From an uncultured Pseudomonadota bacterium (GTDB lineage Bacteria > Pseudomonadota > Gammaproteobacteria > Burkholderiales > Eutrophovitaceae), in assembly GCA_913057845.1 (NCBI GenBank), contig CAJXPC010000133.1, positions 1-5,643 on the forward strand: a stretch of 5,643 nucleotides of DNA. Direction: 5' to 3'. A program made the position numbers and the translations under genes. Within the stretch, counting starts at the first letter, position 1; each line of letters starts with the position of its first letter. The notes under the pieces were generated by a model. That model ran no database searches, was not told the origin of the DNA, and was given only the letters and a program-made list of their open reading frames with translations. Shown one piece after another: positions 1 to 5,597 of the stretch.

Positions 1-44
1 CACCTCTCTATTCGTCGGCAGCGTCAGATGTGTATAAGAGACAG
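1..44 (+). other. Residual Nextera i5 adapter (not genomic)
   Basis: Bases 4-11 (CTCTCTAT) match a standard Nextera i5 index (S502/N502). Bases 12-25 are the read-1 primer segment TCGTCGGCAGCGTC, and 26-44 are the 19-bp Tn5 mosaic end AGATGTGTATAAGAGACAG used in tagmentation. The leading CAC fits the tail of the P5 flow-cell primer. Genomic sequence starts at 45. The block should be trimmed and not read as a transposon end. Confidence 0.98.
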
Positions 45-460
45 ATGAAAACGCGATCATTTCACTTTCTGATGCTGGAGCTCATTTAACATTTTTATGT
101 GATGCCGGATTTGGATTGCACGTTTTAGGGCATTGGGCGAGGGATAAAAAGATCATGCCTTTGGAAAAAGCGGTACATAAATTAACCTTAGAGCCGGCTA
201 AGCTATTTGGAATTAAAAATAGAGGTTACATTGGTCCTGGTGCGTGGGCAGATTTATTGTTATTTGATCCAAAACTTGTGGGCCGAGGCCCTTCTCAGCG
301 GCTTCATGATTTACCTGCGGGCGCCTCCCGTCTTACCACGCCATCCATCGGCGTACATGGGGTTTGGATTAATGGGCAAAAAGTTGCGGACGGAGATGGT
401 CTCGTTAACGGTGCGCCACTTGCAGGCCAAGTGATTCGGGAGTATGCCGACGCGCACTAG
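45..460 (+). CDS. Amidohydrolase, N-acyl-D-amino-acid deacylase-like (5' truncated)
   Basis: This is the C-terminal end of a metal-dependent amidohydrolase; about 137 residues are visible and the rest lies before the contig. The reading frame is open from the adapter junction (codon GAA at 47), so the TTG at 116 is an internal Leu and not a start. Near the beginning, SDAGAH (codons 68-85) contains the conserved Asp of the amidohydrolase barrel that binds metal or activates water. It is followed by a region ending in HVLGHWARDK. Then come PLEKAVHKLTLEPAKLFGI and the RGYIGPGAWADLLLFDP block, typical of the C-terminal strand that returns to the small beta-sandwich domain, and a final VWINGQKVADG turn. 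Family members hydrolyse N-acyl-D-amino acids or related amides and ring compounds; the exact substrate cannot be told from this fragment. It ends at TAG and converges with the peroxidase gene 30 nt away. Confidence 0.85.
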
Positions 461-468
461 TGTGCGTC
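449..468. terminator. Hairpin between convergent genes, possible terminator
   Basis: GACGCGCA (449-456) pairs with TGTGCGTC (461-468), an 8-bp stem with one G-U pair around a CTAG loop. The stem includes the last codons and the TAG stop of the amidohydrolase. It lies 23 nt beyond the stop codon of the opposing peroxidase gene. Neither strand has a T-run after it, so it is not a canonical intrinsic terminator. It could slow polymerase or protect mRNA 3' ends from both sides, or simply be chance symmetry. Confidence 0.3.
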
Positions 469-490
469 TCAATCCTGCTGCGTTCGATTG

Positions 491-1030
491 TTATTGAAGC
501 AGTTGTTCGAGTTGTTTGACTAGTTTTGCATTCATCGGATTCATTGAGGATGAAAAACTGAAGGCGCGGGTTCCGTCGCGCGATATTAAATATTTATGAA
601 AGTTCCAGCTCGGAGAATCGCCAGTCATTGCCTGCAGTTCGGCAAAAATCGGGTTGCTTTTGGGCCCAACGACATCAGTCTTTTCGATCATTGTAAAACT
701 GACGCCATAGTTGAGCTGACAAAAATCTTTAATATCTTCATTGGACCCTGGTTCCTGATTTCCAAAGTTGTTTGCTGGAAAGCCAATTACGACGAAGTCC
801 TTCTCACTGTACTTCTGAAAAAGCGTTTCTAATGCCTCGTATTGAGGCGTATTACCGCAGTAACTTGCTGTGTTGACAGCTAGAATCACCTTGCCTTGGT
901 AGTCGCAAAAATCAATAGAATCGCCGTTCAGGTTATTTAATCGTGCATTCAGTACCTTTGGGCATTCGGCACTCATGACGGCTTGGGTGCTACATAGAAC
1001 GATGAGTAGGACTAAAATTTTCTTCAACAT
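491..1030 (-). CDS. Exported glutathione peroxidase family protein
   Basis: This 179-residue thiol peroxidase of the GPx/BtuE family reduces hydrogen peroxide or organic hydroperoxides. Residues 1-21 form a Sec signal peptide (KK, then a LVLLIVL core, likely cleavage near A21), so it should act in the periplasm. The catalytic tetrad is visible: Cys58 in NTASYCGNTPQYE, Gln92 in NQEPGSNEDI, and Trp142-Asn143 in SWNFHKYLISRDG. Cys104 sits in DFCQLNYGVSF, at the position of the family's conserved FC motif. The usual FPCNQF reads FPANNF here, a variant I associate with exported members. Two extra cysteines, Cys23 and Cys42, could form a disulfide. The peroxidatic residue is encoded by TGC (Cys), not by a selenocysteine TGA. 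Thioredoxin-like partners are more likely reductants than glutathione, which is inference. No clear Shine-Dalgarno precedes the ATG. Confidence 0.93.
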   Translation of the reverse strand: MLKKILVLLIVLCSTQAVMSAECPKVLNARLNNLNGDSIDFCDYQGKVILAVNTASYCGNTPQYEALETLFQKYSEKDFVVIGFPANNFGNQEPGSNEDIKDFCQLNYGVSFTMIEKTDVVGPKSNPIFAELQAMTGDSPSWNFHKYLISRDGTRAFSFSSSMNPMNAKLVKQLEQLLQ

Positions 1031-1112
1031 GGGGCGTAATCGCTTTCTATCGAATATGATGGATACAGTTAGTTTATCTATTTTTGTAACAATAGTTATT
1101 TAAGGAACGGGT
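1031..1112. promoter_or_regulatory. Divergent promoter region, peroxidase / CoA-transferase
   Basis: This 82-nt AT-rich spacer separates two divergently transcribed genes, so it must hold the start signals for both unless one is leaderless. A clear Shine-Dalgarno, AAGGA at 1102-1106, lies 6 nt before the CoA-transferase ATG. TATGAT at 1055-1060 resembles a -10 box for the plus strand, but no good -35 stands 16-18 nt before it. No convincing regulator site was seen. Confidence 0.5.
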
Positions 1113-2297
1113 ATGGGACCTCTTGAAAATGTAAAGGTTCTCGAGTTAGGCCAGTTAATTGCTGGTCCATTTTGCACGAGGGGAATGGCTGAGTTTGGCG
1201 CTCAAGTGATTAAAGTTGAATCTCCTAAAGGGGGTGACCCCCTTAGAAAGTGGCGGAAGTTATACAAAGACAAGTCACTTTGGTGGTTATTGCAAGCTAG
1301 GAATAAACAGTCAGTCACAATCAATTTAAAAGAAAAAGAGGGGCAGGCGATTGTCCGCCATTTGGCTAAAGATGTTGATGTTGTAGTGGAAAATTTTCGA
1401 CCGGGTGCCATGGAAAAGTGGGGTTTAGATTATGACTCGCTTGCTAAAGAAAATCCGGGTTTAGTTATGGTGCGTTTGTCGGGGTATGGTCAAACAGGCC
1501 CTTATCGTGACAGACCTGGGTTTGGGTCTATTGGCGAGGCGATGGGTGGGTTGAGACACGTTACTGGTTACCCTGACCGGCCACCCGTAAGGGTGGGTAT
1601 TAGTCTGGGTGATGCGGTGGCATCACTATATGGTGTTATTGGCGCCTTGATGGCACTTAGGCAACGTGACGCTACGGGTAAGGGGCAGATCGTTGATGTA
1701 GCCCTATACGAAGCCGTTTTCAGTTTGATGGAAAGTATGGTTCCGGAGTTCGATTATTATGATTTTGTTCGGGAGCGGACCGGTTCAACGTTGCCGGGGA
1801 TTGCGCCATCCAATTCTTATTTAACAAAAGATGGTAAGTATGTAGTCATAGGGGCTAACGGAGATTCCATTTTTAAAAGGATGATGCTTGCTATTGATCG
1901 CGTCGATTTGGCGGATGACCCTGAGTTATCGGGTAACGATGGACGGGCGGCTCGTAGTGATGAATTAGATACGATTATCGGTGACTGGTGTGCGTTGCAT
2001 GACTTGCAGTATGTGCTTGATGTGCTTGAAAAAGCAGAGGTGCCATCGGGAAAAATATACGATGTTGCGGATATTGTTTCTGATGTCCACTATCGCGCGA
2101 GGAATATGATTGAAGAGTTCAAATTATCTAAAGATGAAAGCCTGCTTATTCCAGGGATTGTTCCGAAGCTTTCTGATACTCCGGGTAAAACGCAATGGTT
2201 GGGCCCTGATCTGGGTGAACACACTGATACGATTTTATCTGGTGCAGGTTACTCAATGGAGCAAATTCAAAATTTTCGAGATCGGAATATTGTCTAG
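1113..2297 (+). CDS. CaiB/BaiF family (class III) CoA-transferase
   Basis: At 394 residues this is a full-length, single-domain class III CoA-transferase, an enzyme that moves CoA between an acyl-CoA and a free carboxylic acid through an aspartyl-CoA intermediate. The family signature is intact. The N-terminal block is VKVLELGQLIAGPFCTRGMAE (8-27), then GAQVIKVESPKGGDP (29-43), VENFRPGAMEKWGLDY (92-107) and RLSGYGQTGPY (121-131). GISLGDAVASLYG (162-174) carries the nucleophile Asp167, followed by GKGQIVDVALYEAVFSLME (189-207). C-terminal features include APSNSYLTKDGKYVVIGANGD and GEHTDTIL. The acceptor and donor acids cannot be assigned; relatives act on carnitine, oxalate, mesaconate/citramalate, glutarate and others. 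The start is fixed by AAGGA six bases upstream. A transporter gene follows after 51 nt on the same strand, suggesting co-transcription. Confidence 0.95.
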   Translation: MGPLENVKVLELGQLIAGPFCTRGMAEFGAQVIKVESPKGGDPLRKWRKLYKDKSLWWLLQARNKQSVTINLKEKEGQAIVRHLAKDVDVVVENFRPGAMEKWGLDYDSLAKENPGLVMVRLSGYGQTGPYRDRPGFGSIGEAMGGLRHVTGYPDRPPVRVGISLGDAVASLYGVIGALMALRQRDATGKGQIVDVALYEAVFSLMESMVPEFDYYDFVRERTGSTLPGIAPSNSYLTKDGKYVVIGANGDSIFKRMMLAIDRVDLADDPELSGNDGRAARSDELDTIIGDWCALHDLQYVLDVLEKAEVPSGKIYDVADIVSDVHYRARNMIEEFKLSKDESLLIPGIVPKLSDTPGKTQWLGPDLGEHTDTILSGAGYSMEQIQNFRDRNIV

Positions 2298-2334
2298 CCA
2301 TGTAATGAGTATTGACTATGACTAATCGATTGAA

Positions 2335-2351
2335 CTAAGGCGGACAATTTG
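2335..2351 (+). promoter_or_regulatory. Ribosome binding site that selects a TTG start
   Basis: CTAAGGCGG at 2335-2343 contains AAGG, 8 nt before TTG 2349-2351. The next in-frame ATG (2373) has no Shine-Dalgarno before it, and an in-frame TGA at 2331 excludes earlier starts. TTG is therefore the better start for the transporter, giving eight extra residues before the ATG-encoded Met9. Confidence 0.65.
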
Positions 2352-3644
2352 AGCCAGAGCGCGATATCAAACATGTTAAACGAGGGATATACGAAAAGGC
2401 ATCTTTGGGCTTGGTCGATGTATGATTTCGCGAATTCGGGTTATACGACCGTAGTCATAACCGCCATTTTTAACGCGTACTTTGTATCTGTCGTTGCTGA
2501 GAATGAGATTTGGGCCACATTTTTATGGACGTTAGTACTCTCTTTTTCCTACTTGCTTGCACTGATTACAGGGCCGGTAGTGGGAGCATATGTTGATGTG
2601 ACGGGTTCTAAAAAAAAGGTGTTGTTTGTCGTTACGCTGGGGTGTGCGCTGAGCACTATTGTGTTGTCAACAGCAGGCCGAGGTGACTTATGGTTTGCTG
2701 CGTTATTTCTAGTGATTTCAAATTACTTCTTCAGTATTGGCGAAAATATCATTGGGTCCTACCTCCCGCAAATTGCCAAAAAGGAATCAGTTGGTCGAGT
2801 ATCGGGTATTGGTTGGGCTATTGGATATTTCGGAGGGATCTTGACCTTGGCTTTGTCTCTTGTGACTATTTATCAGCTGGAGTCGATGGGTTGGGAGGCT
2901 GAGGAGTACGTGCCAATGACCTTGGTTATCACTGGAGTTGTCTTTCTTCTGGCGGCGATGCCTACATTCATATACTTGGATAGAGACGAGATAAAAAAAA
3001 TAGACAACTTGAGTATATCGTTTGTGACCAATCGATTTCTAGATACTCTGCGTCAGGGGGACAGGTTTGTTGATTTGTATCGGTTTTTGTTGAGTACGGT
3101 TTTTTTTCAAGGCGGGGTTCAAGCGGTTATAGCGCTTGCTGCCATATATGCGCAGCAAGTGATCGGGTTTACGTTTACTGAAACCATTATGTTGATCATG
3201 GTCGTTAATGTTACGGCAGCTTTGGGAGCATATATATTTGGTCGGCTGCACGATTTTATGGGTCATCGTCAGTCGTTGATTCTCATTTTGACTGGATGGA
3301 TTGTTGTGACATTATTGGCTTGGTTATCTGATGATCGTCCCAGTTTCTGGGTAACAGCGAATCTAGTTGGGCTGTTGCTCGGCGCTTGCCAATCGAATAC
3401 TCGGGCGTTTGTGTCGGTCTTGACGCCGATCAATAGACAGGCTGAATTCTTCGGGCTTTGGGGCTTGTCGGTTAAGTGTGCATCGATCCTAGGCCCACTC
3501 ACATATGGAGCGCTCACCTGGCTCACAGGTGGAGATCATCGAAATGCGATTTTATCTTTAGTCGTCTTGTTCGTAATAGGCTTGACCATTTTAATGACTG
3601 TTGACACTGAGCGAGGAATATCGGCTGCTAAGCATTCGTATTAA
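2349..3644 (+). CDS. MFS transporter, UMF1 (Atg22-like) family
   Basis: This is a 431-residue inner-membrane protein with about 12 predicted membrane spans (roughly 32-49, 55-82, 91-109, 114-130, 152-173, 188-209, 246-268, 278-297, 308-326, 332-348, 366-391, 399-417). UMF1 hallmarks are WSMYDFANSGYTTVVITAIF (22-41), the motif-A loop GAYVDVTGSKKK (79-90), GRVSGIGWAIGYFGG (149-163), a second motif-A-like loop GRLHDFMGHRQ (298-308), and GACQSNTRAFVSVLTP followed by AEFFGLWGL (345-371). Yeast Atg22, in the same family, exports amino acids from the vacuole; the substrates of bacterial UMF1 proteins are mostly unknown. It follows the CoA-transferase by 51 nt, so it may carry that enzyme's acid substrate or product (inference). 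Three runs of eight identical bases lie inside the gene, at 2610-2617, 2993-3000 and 3100-3107. Confidence 0.92.
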   Translation: MSQSAISNMLNEGYTKRHLWAWSMYDFANSGYTTVVITAIFNAYFVSVVAENEIWATFLWTLVLSFSYLLALITGPVVGAYVDVTGSKKKVLFVVTLGCALSTIVLSTAGRGDLWFAALFLVISNYFFSIGENIIGSYLPQIAKKESVGRVSGIGWAIGYFGGILTLALSLVTIYQLESMGWEAEEYVPMTLVITGVVFLLAAMPTFIYLDRDEIKKIDNLSISFVTNRFLDTLRQGDRFVDLYRFLLSTVFFQGGVQAVIALAAIYAQQVIGFTFTETIMLIMVVNVTAALGAYIFGRLHDFMGHRQSLILILTGWIVVTLLAWLSDDRPSFWVTANLVGLLLGACQSNTRAFVSVLTPINRQAEFFGLWGLSVKCASILGPLTYGALTWLTGGDHRNAILSLVVLFVIGLTILMTVDTERGISAAKHSY

Positions 3645-3701
3645 CTACTATTCAGTTGCGATGGAATATTTATCACTTCGCTAGTTCCATAGTTAATTTT
3701 T
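3640..3701. terminator. Bipartite inverted repeat between convergent genes, possible bidirectional terminator
   Basis: ATTAACTA (3640-3647) is complementary to TAGTTAAT (3690-3697), and ATGGAA (3661-3666) to TTCCAT (3685-3690). On the right the two arms share one base; on the left 13 nt separate them, so the fold would be a stem with a large one-sided bulge and an 18-nt loop. A T5 run (3697-3701) follows on the plus strand. The outer arms hold the stop codons of both converging genes. The stems are AT-rich and weak, so terminator function is tentative. Confidence 0.4.
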
Positions 3702-4283
3702 ATGCCTTCTGGCCGATTTTGGTCGAAAGGCGTTACTAAATTCTTCTCGGCAATCGATATAAGGTCCGCCAATTAAGTCTATACAGTAGGGCACCGCAGC
3801 AAATATCCCGTGAGCAACTGATTTGCCCTCGTCATTTTTTAGTCCTGCTAGTGTTTCTTCGATGGCTTTAGGCTGACCTGGTAAGTTGATGATGAGGGAC
3901 TTTTTTCTGACTACAGCGACTTGTCGAGAGAGAATCGCAGTCGGCACAAAATTTAGGCTGATTTGACGCATTTGTTCACCAAAACCCGGCATTGTTTTGT
4001 CGGCGATGGCTAGCGTTGCTTCGGGTGTGACATCCCGGGGAGAGGGGCCGGTACCTCCAGTAGTCAGGATGAGGTCGCATTGGGCCTGATCGACGAGGTC
4101 TATTAGGGTATCTGTTATAAGATTTTTTTCATCGGGAATTAATTTCTCGATATATTCAATTGGGTTCAAGATGGCAGTATCTAGCCATGCTCTCAGAGAG
4201 GGTAGCCCCTCATCTTTGTAGATGCCGCTTGAGGCGCGGTCGCTTATTGAGACGAGTCCAATACGTACTTTTTCTTCACTCAT
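3693..4283 (-). CDS. mogA: Molybdopterin adenylyltransferase MogA
   Basis: This 196-residue cytoplasmic enzyme adenylylates molybdopterin with ATP, preparing it for molybdate insertion in molybdenum cofactor synthesis. It aligns almost end to end with E. coli MogA (195 residues): the N-terminal RIGLVSISDRASSGIY (7-22), LIPDE with catalytic Asp51 (E. coli Asp49), the binding loop LTTGGTGPSPRDVTPEAT (73-90) with Asp84 (E. coli Asp82), MPGFGEQMRQISLNFVPTAI (98-117), LIINLPGQPKAIEE (130-143), HGIFAAVPYCI, and the C-terminal FRPKSARR. The RRDVTP of E. coli reads PRDVTP here. Preceding it on the same strand, 72 nt upstream, is darP, so the pair may be co-transcribed. AAGG lies 13 nt before the ATG, with a T7 tract filling the spacer, an unusually long gap. 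No molybdoenzyme or other Moco gene is in the window. Confidence 0.97.
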   Translation of the reverse strand: MSEEKVRIGLVSISDRASSGIYKDEGLPSLRAWLDTAILNPIEYIEKLIPDEKNLITDTLIDLVDQAQCDLILTTGGTGPSPRDVTPEATLAIADKTMPGFGEQMRQISLNFVPTAILSRQVAVVRKKSLIINLPGQPKAIEETLAGLKNDEGKSVAHGIFAAVPYCIDLIGGPYIDCREEFSNAFRPKSARRHKN

Positions 4284-4335
4284 AAAAAAATCTATACCTT
4301 GTTCTTGATGTGTGTCCCGCTAAGTTTGAATAGAA

Positions 4336-4344
4336 ACTATAACA
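4336..4344 (-). promoter_or_regulatory. Possible extended -10 promoter for mogA
   Basis: Read on the minus strand, TGTTATAGT matches the extended -10 form TGnTATAAT with one mismatch. It lies in the 72-nt gap between darP and mogA and would give a leader of about 45 nt. No -35 box is recognisable at the right distance. It could let mogA be expressed apart from darP; a chance match in AT-rich DNA is equally possible. Confidence 0.25.
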
Positions 4345-4355
4345 AATTGGAACAC

Positions 4356-4844
4356 TTAATCGATCTTTTCTTCCAGAAGTGTTGATATGGTTTTAAATAA
4401 TTTTCGGAAGGAAACCTTTGATTTAGAAGTCAACGTACCACGACAATCTAAAATTAATGTCTGCAGTTTGGATGAGTCAGCGTGAGGATATATTTTAATG
4501 AAATCCTTGAAGCTCTCCTCATTATCAATGAGCTTGTTGCGCCAAGATTCTGTTTTGTGTAGGAGTTTCACTTTGATGGCAGAAGGTTGTTTTATTTGTT
4601 CGAGCTGAATGCGTATCGGATCGATATCGATGTGTCGCATTATTTTTCCGATAAATTGAAATTGCCTGCGTTTTGCGCCGTTTTGCGTTATGTTTTTTGC
4701 CTCAAGAATTTCATGCATTAGGGAATCTGGAAGGTCAAATTTTTTTAAAAGATCTTTTGGCAGCTCCACAAGGGATTCTCCAATCTTTTGTAGATCTTCC
4801 ATTTCTTTTTTTAGTTTAGTTTTACTAGGTCGTGATGAATCCAT
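4356..4844 (-). CDS. darP: Ribosome maturation factor DarP (YjgA, DUF615)
   Basis: This 162-residue, highly basic, helix-rich protein belongs to the YjgA/DUF615 family. In E. coli, DarP binds late 50S precursors and helps the peptidyl-transferase region of 23S rRNA mature. Matching blocks are SKTKLKKEMEDLQKIGESLV (7-26), GAKRRQFQFIGKIMR (56-70, the best conserved part: RRQ-Q-IGK-R), IDPIRIQLEQI (74-84), LLHKTESWRNKLID (94-107) and YPHADSSKLQTLIL (119-132). It is about 20 residues shorter than the E. coli protein because it lacks most of the acidic N-terminal tail; this tail is variable in the family. The ATG has no strong Shine-Dalgarno. Divergent placement next to pmbA is the same as in E. 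coli, which supports the identification. mogA follows 72 nt downstream. Confidence 0.93.
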   Translation of the reverse strand: MDSSRPSKTKLKKEMEDLQKIGESLVELPKDLLKKFDLPDSLMHEILEAKNITQNGAKRRQFQFIGKIMRHIDIDPIRIQLEQIKQPSAIKVKLLHKTESWRNKLIDNEESFKDFIKIYPHADSSKLQTLILDCRGTLTSKSKVSFRKLFKTISTLLEEKID

Positions 4845-4869
4845 AAGTCTGATAGAAAGTTGGCTGTGG

Positions 4870-4877
4870 TGATATCA
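4870..4877. repeat. Short palindrome TGATATCA
   Basis: TGATATCA is a perfect 8-bp palindrome. It would fall in the spacer between the weak -35 and -10 candidates for pmbA. An operator half-turn is possible, but palindromes of this length are common by chance. Confidence 0.3.
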
Positions 4878-4891
4878 TGCAATACGTTAGT

Positions 4892-4914
4892 GGTCTTTAA
4901 GACCGAAAATTTTC
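4892..4914. repeat. Two abutting palindromes upstream of pmbA
   Basis: GGTCTT-T-AAGACC (4892-4904) has perfect 6-bp arms around one base, and GAAAATTTTC (4905-4914) is a perfect 10-bp palindrome that begins at the very next base. Neither is followed by a T-run and the loops are too small for strong RNA hairpins, so protein binding is more likely than termination. No known regulator consensus was recognised. Confidence 0.45.
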
Positions 4915-4958
4915 AAGCATTCTTCGTTGGTGCTTTATTTAGGTGAGTGATATAAAAA

Positions 4959-5597
4959 ATGCCCCAAAAAGAGTTCGCGTACAGCATAGACCAATTCAAA
5001 GAAATTGCGGAAAAAACCCTAAAAATGGCTAAGGGATTAGGCGCAAGCTCAGTGGAAGTAGACCTTAACGAAGGCCTAGGCAGTGAGGTGTCAGTTCGCA
5101 AAGGTGATATCGAGAATTTGGAATATAACCGGGATAAGGGTTTGGGGATTACTGTCTACGTTGGACAACGAAAAGGGTATGCCAGCACCTCTGATTTAGG
5201 AGAGGGAGCGATCGCACATACGGTAGAGGCTGCTGTATCGATAGCCCAACTGACTGCAGAGGATTCGTTTTCCGGACTGGCTGATCAAGATCGGTTGGCC
5301 CAAGAGGTGTCTGACCTTGATCTTTACCATCCGTGGCATATATCCATGGAGGATTCGATTGACCTTGCTCGCGAATGCGAACAAGCCGCTTTTGACGTGA
5401 GTCCTGAGATTCGGAATTCCGAGGGTGCGAGTGTGGCGGTTCAAGAAGGCCAATTCGTCTACGCGAACTCAAACGGGTTTATGCAAGGGTTTCCCAGTAC
5501 GCGTCACTACATTAGTTGTTCGGTTACTGCTGGTGAGGGTGATCAAATGCAGAGGGATGGGTGGTGGAGTACCGCGCGATGTGCCGAAGATATGGAG
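4959..5597 (+). CDS. pmbA: Metalloprotease accessory subunit PmbA/TldE (3' truncated)
   Basis: This is the N-terminal 213 residues of PmbA (TldE), about half of the roughly 450 in E. coli. PmbA pairs with TldD in a cytoplasmic heteromeric protease that trims unfolded peptides, matures microcin B17 and degrades the antitoxin CcdA. TldD carries the zinc site, and TldE helps shape the chamber. Matching blocks are GASSVEVDLNEG (28-39), the signature GDIENLEYNRDKGLGITVYVGQRKGYASTSDL (49-80, in which GxxENxExNxDxxLGITVY is diagnostic), LDLYHPW (120-126), RNSEGASV (152-159), ANSNGFMQGFPSTRHYISCSV (169-189) and MQRDGWW (197-203). The last genomic codon is Glu213 (5595-5597). Any translation beyond it (LSLIHI, then stop) comes from adapter sequence. 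darP lies divergently upstream, as in E. coli. Confidence 0.96.

Larger units (their letters stand above)
4845..4958. promoter_or_regulatory. Divergent darP / pmbA intergenic region with palindromes
   Basis: This 114-nt spacer must drive darP leftwards and pmbA rightwards. A weak plus-strand promoter is possible: TTGGCT (4860-4865), 17 nt, TACGTT (4883-4888). AGGTGAG at 4941-4947 is a Shine-Dalgarno-like stretch 11 nt before the pmbA ATG, a rather long spacing; an in-frame TGA at 4944-4946 rules out an earlier start. Palindromes lie at 4870-4877, 4892-4904 and 4905-4914 and are listed separately. Confidence 0.5.

Noticed and set aside
116..460. A small complete gene starting at TTG 116
   Set aside because: The frame is open upstream to the adapter junction and that upstream part encodes the conserved SDAGAH motif, so the gene is the truncated end of a larger one.
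491..1030. Selenocysteine glutathione peroxidase or lipoprotein
   Set aside because: The catalytic codon is TGC, and the Cys13 in the signal peptide is preceded by Leu, so it does not form a lipobox.
1202..1411. Minus-strand 69-residue frame within the CoA-transferase
   Set aside because: It is antisense to conserved enzyme motifs and has no family resemblance.
1113..2297. DMSP lyase DddD, suggested by a class III CoA-transferase in a possibly marine bacterium
   Set aside because: DddD is a two-domain protein of about 830 residues; this is a single-domain protein of 394 residues without the second CaiB domain.
3039..3526. Minus-strand open frames at 3039-3266 and 3269-3526
   Set aside because: They lie wholly inside the transporter gene, lack recognisable domains and Shine-Dalgarno sites, and look like antisense shadows.
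5149..5472. Minus-strand open frames opposite pmbA
   Set aside because: Low-complexity, Arg/Ser/Pro-rich translations antisense to a well-matched PmbA; no start signal.
45..5597. CRISPR array, tRNA, rRNA, riboswitch or defence/toxin-antitoxin system
   Set aside because: No regularly spaced repeats, no cloverleaf-like segments, and no gap between genes large enough (maximum 114 nt) to hold such a gene; all coding frames have housekeeping or metabolic assignments.
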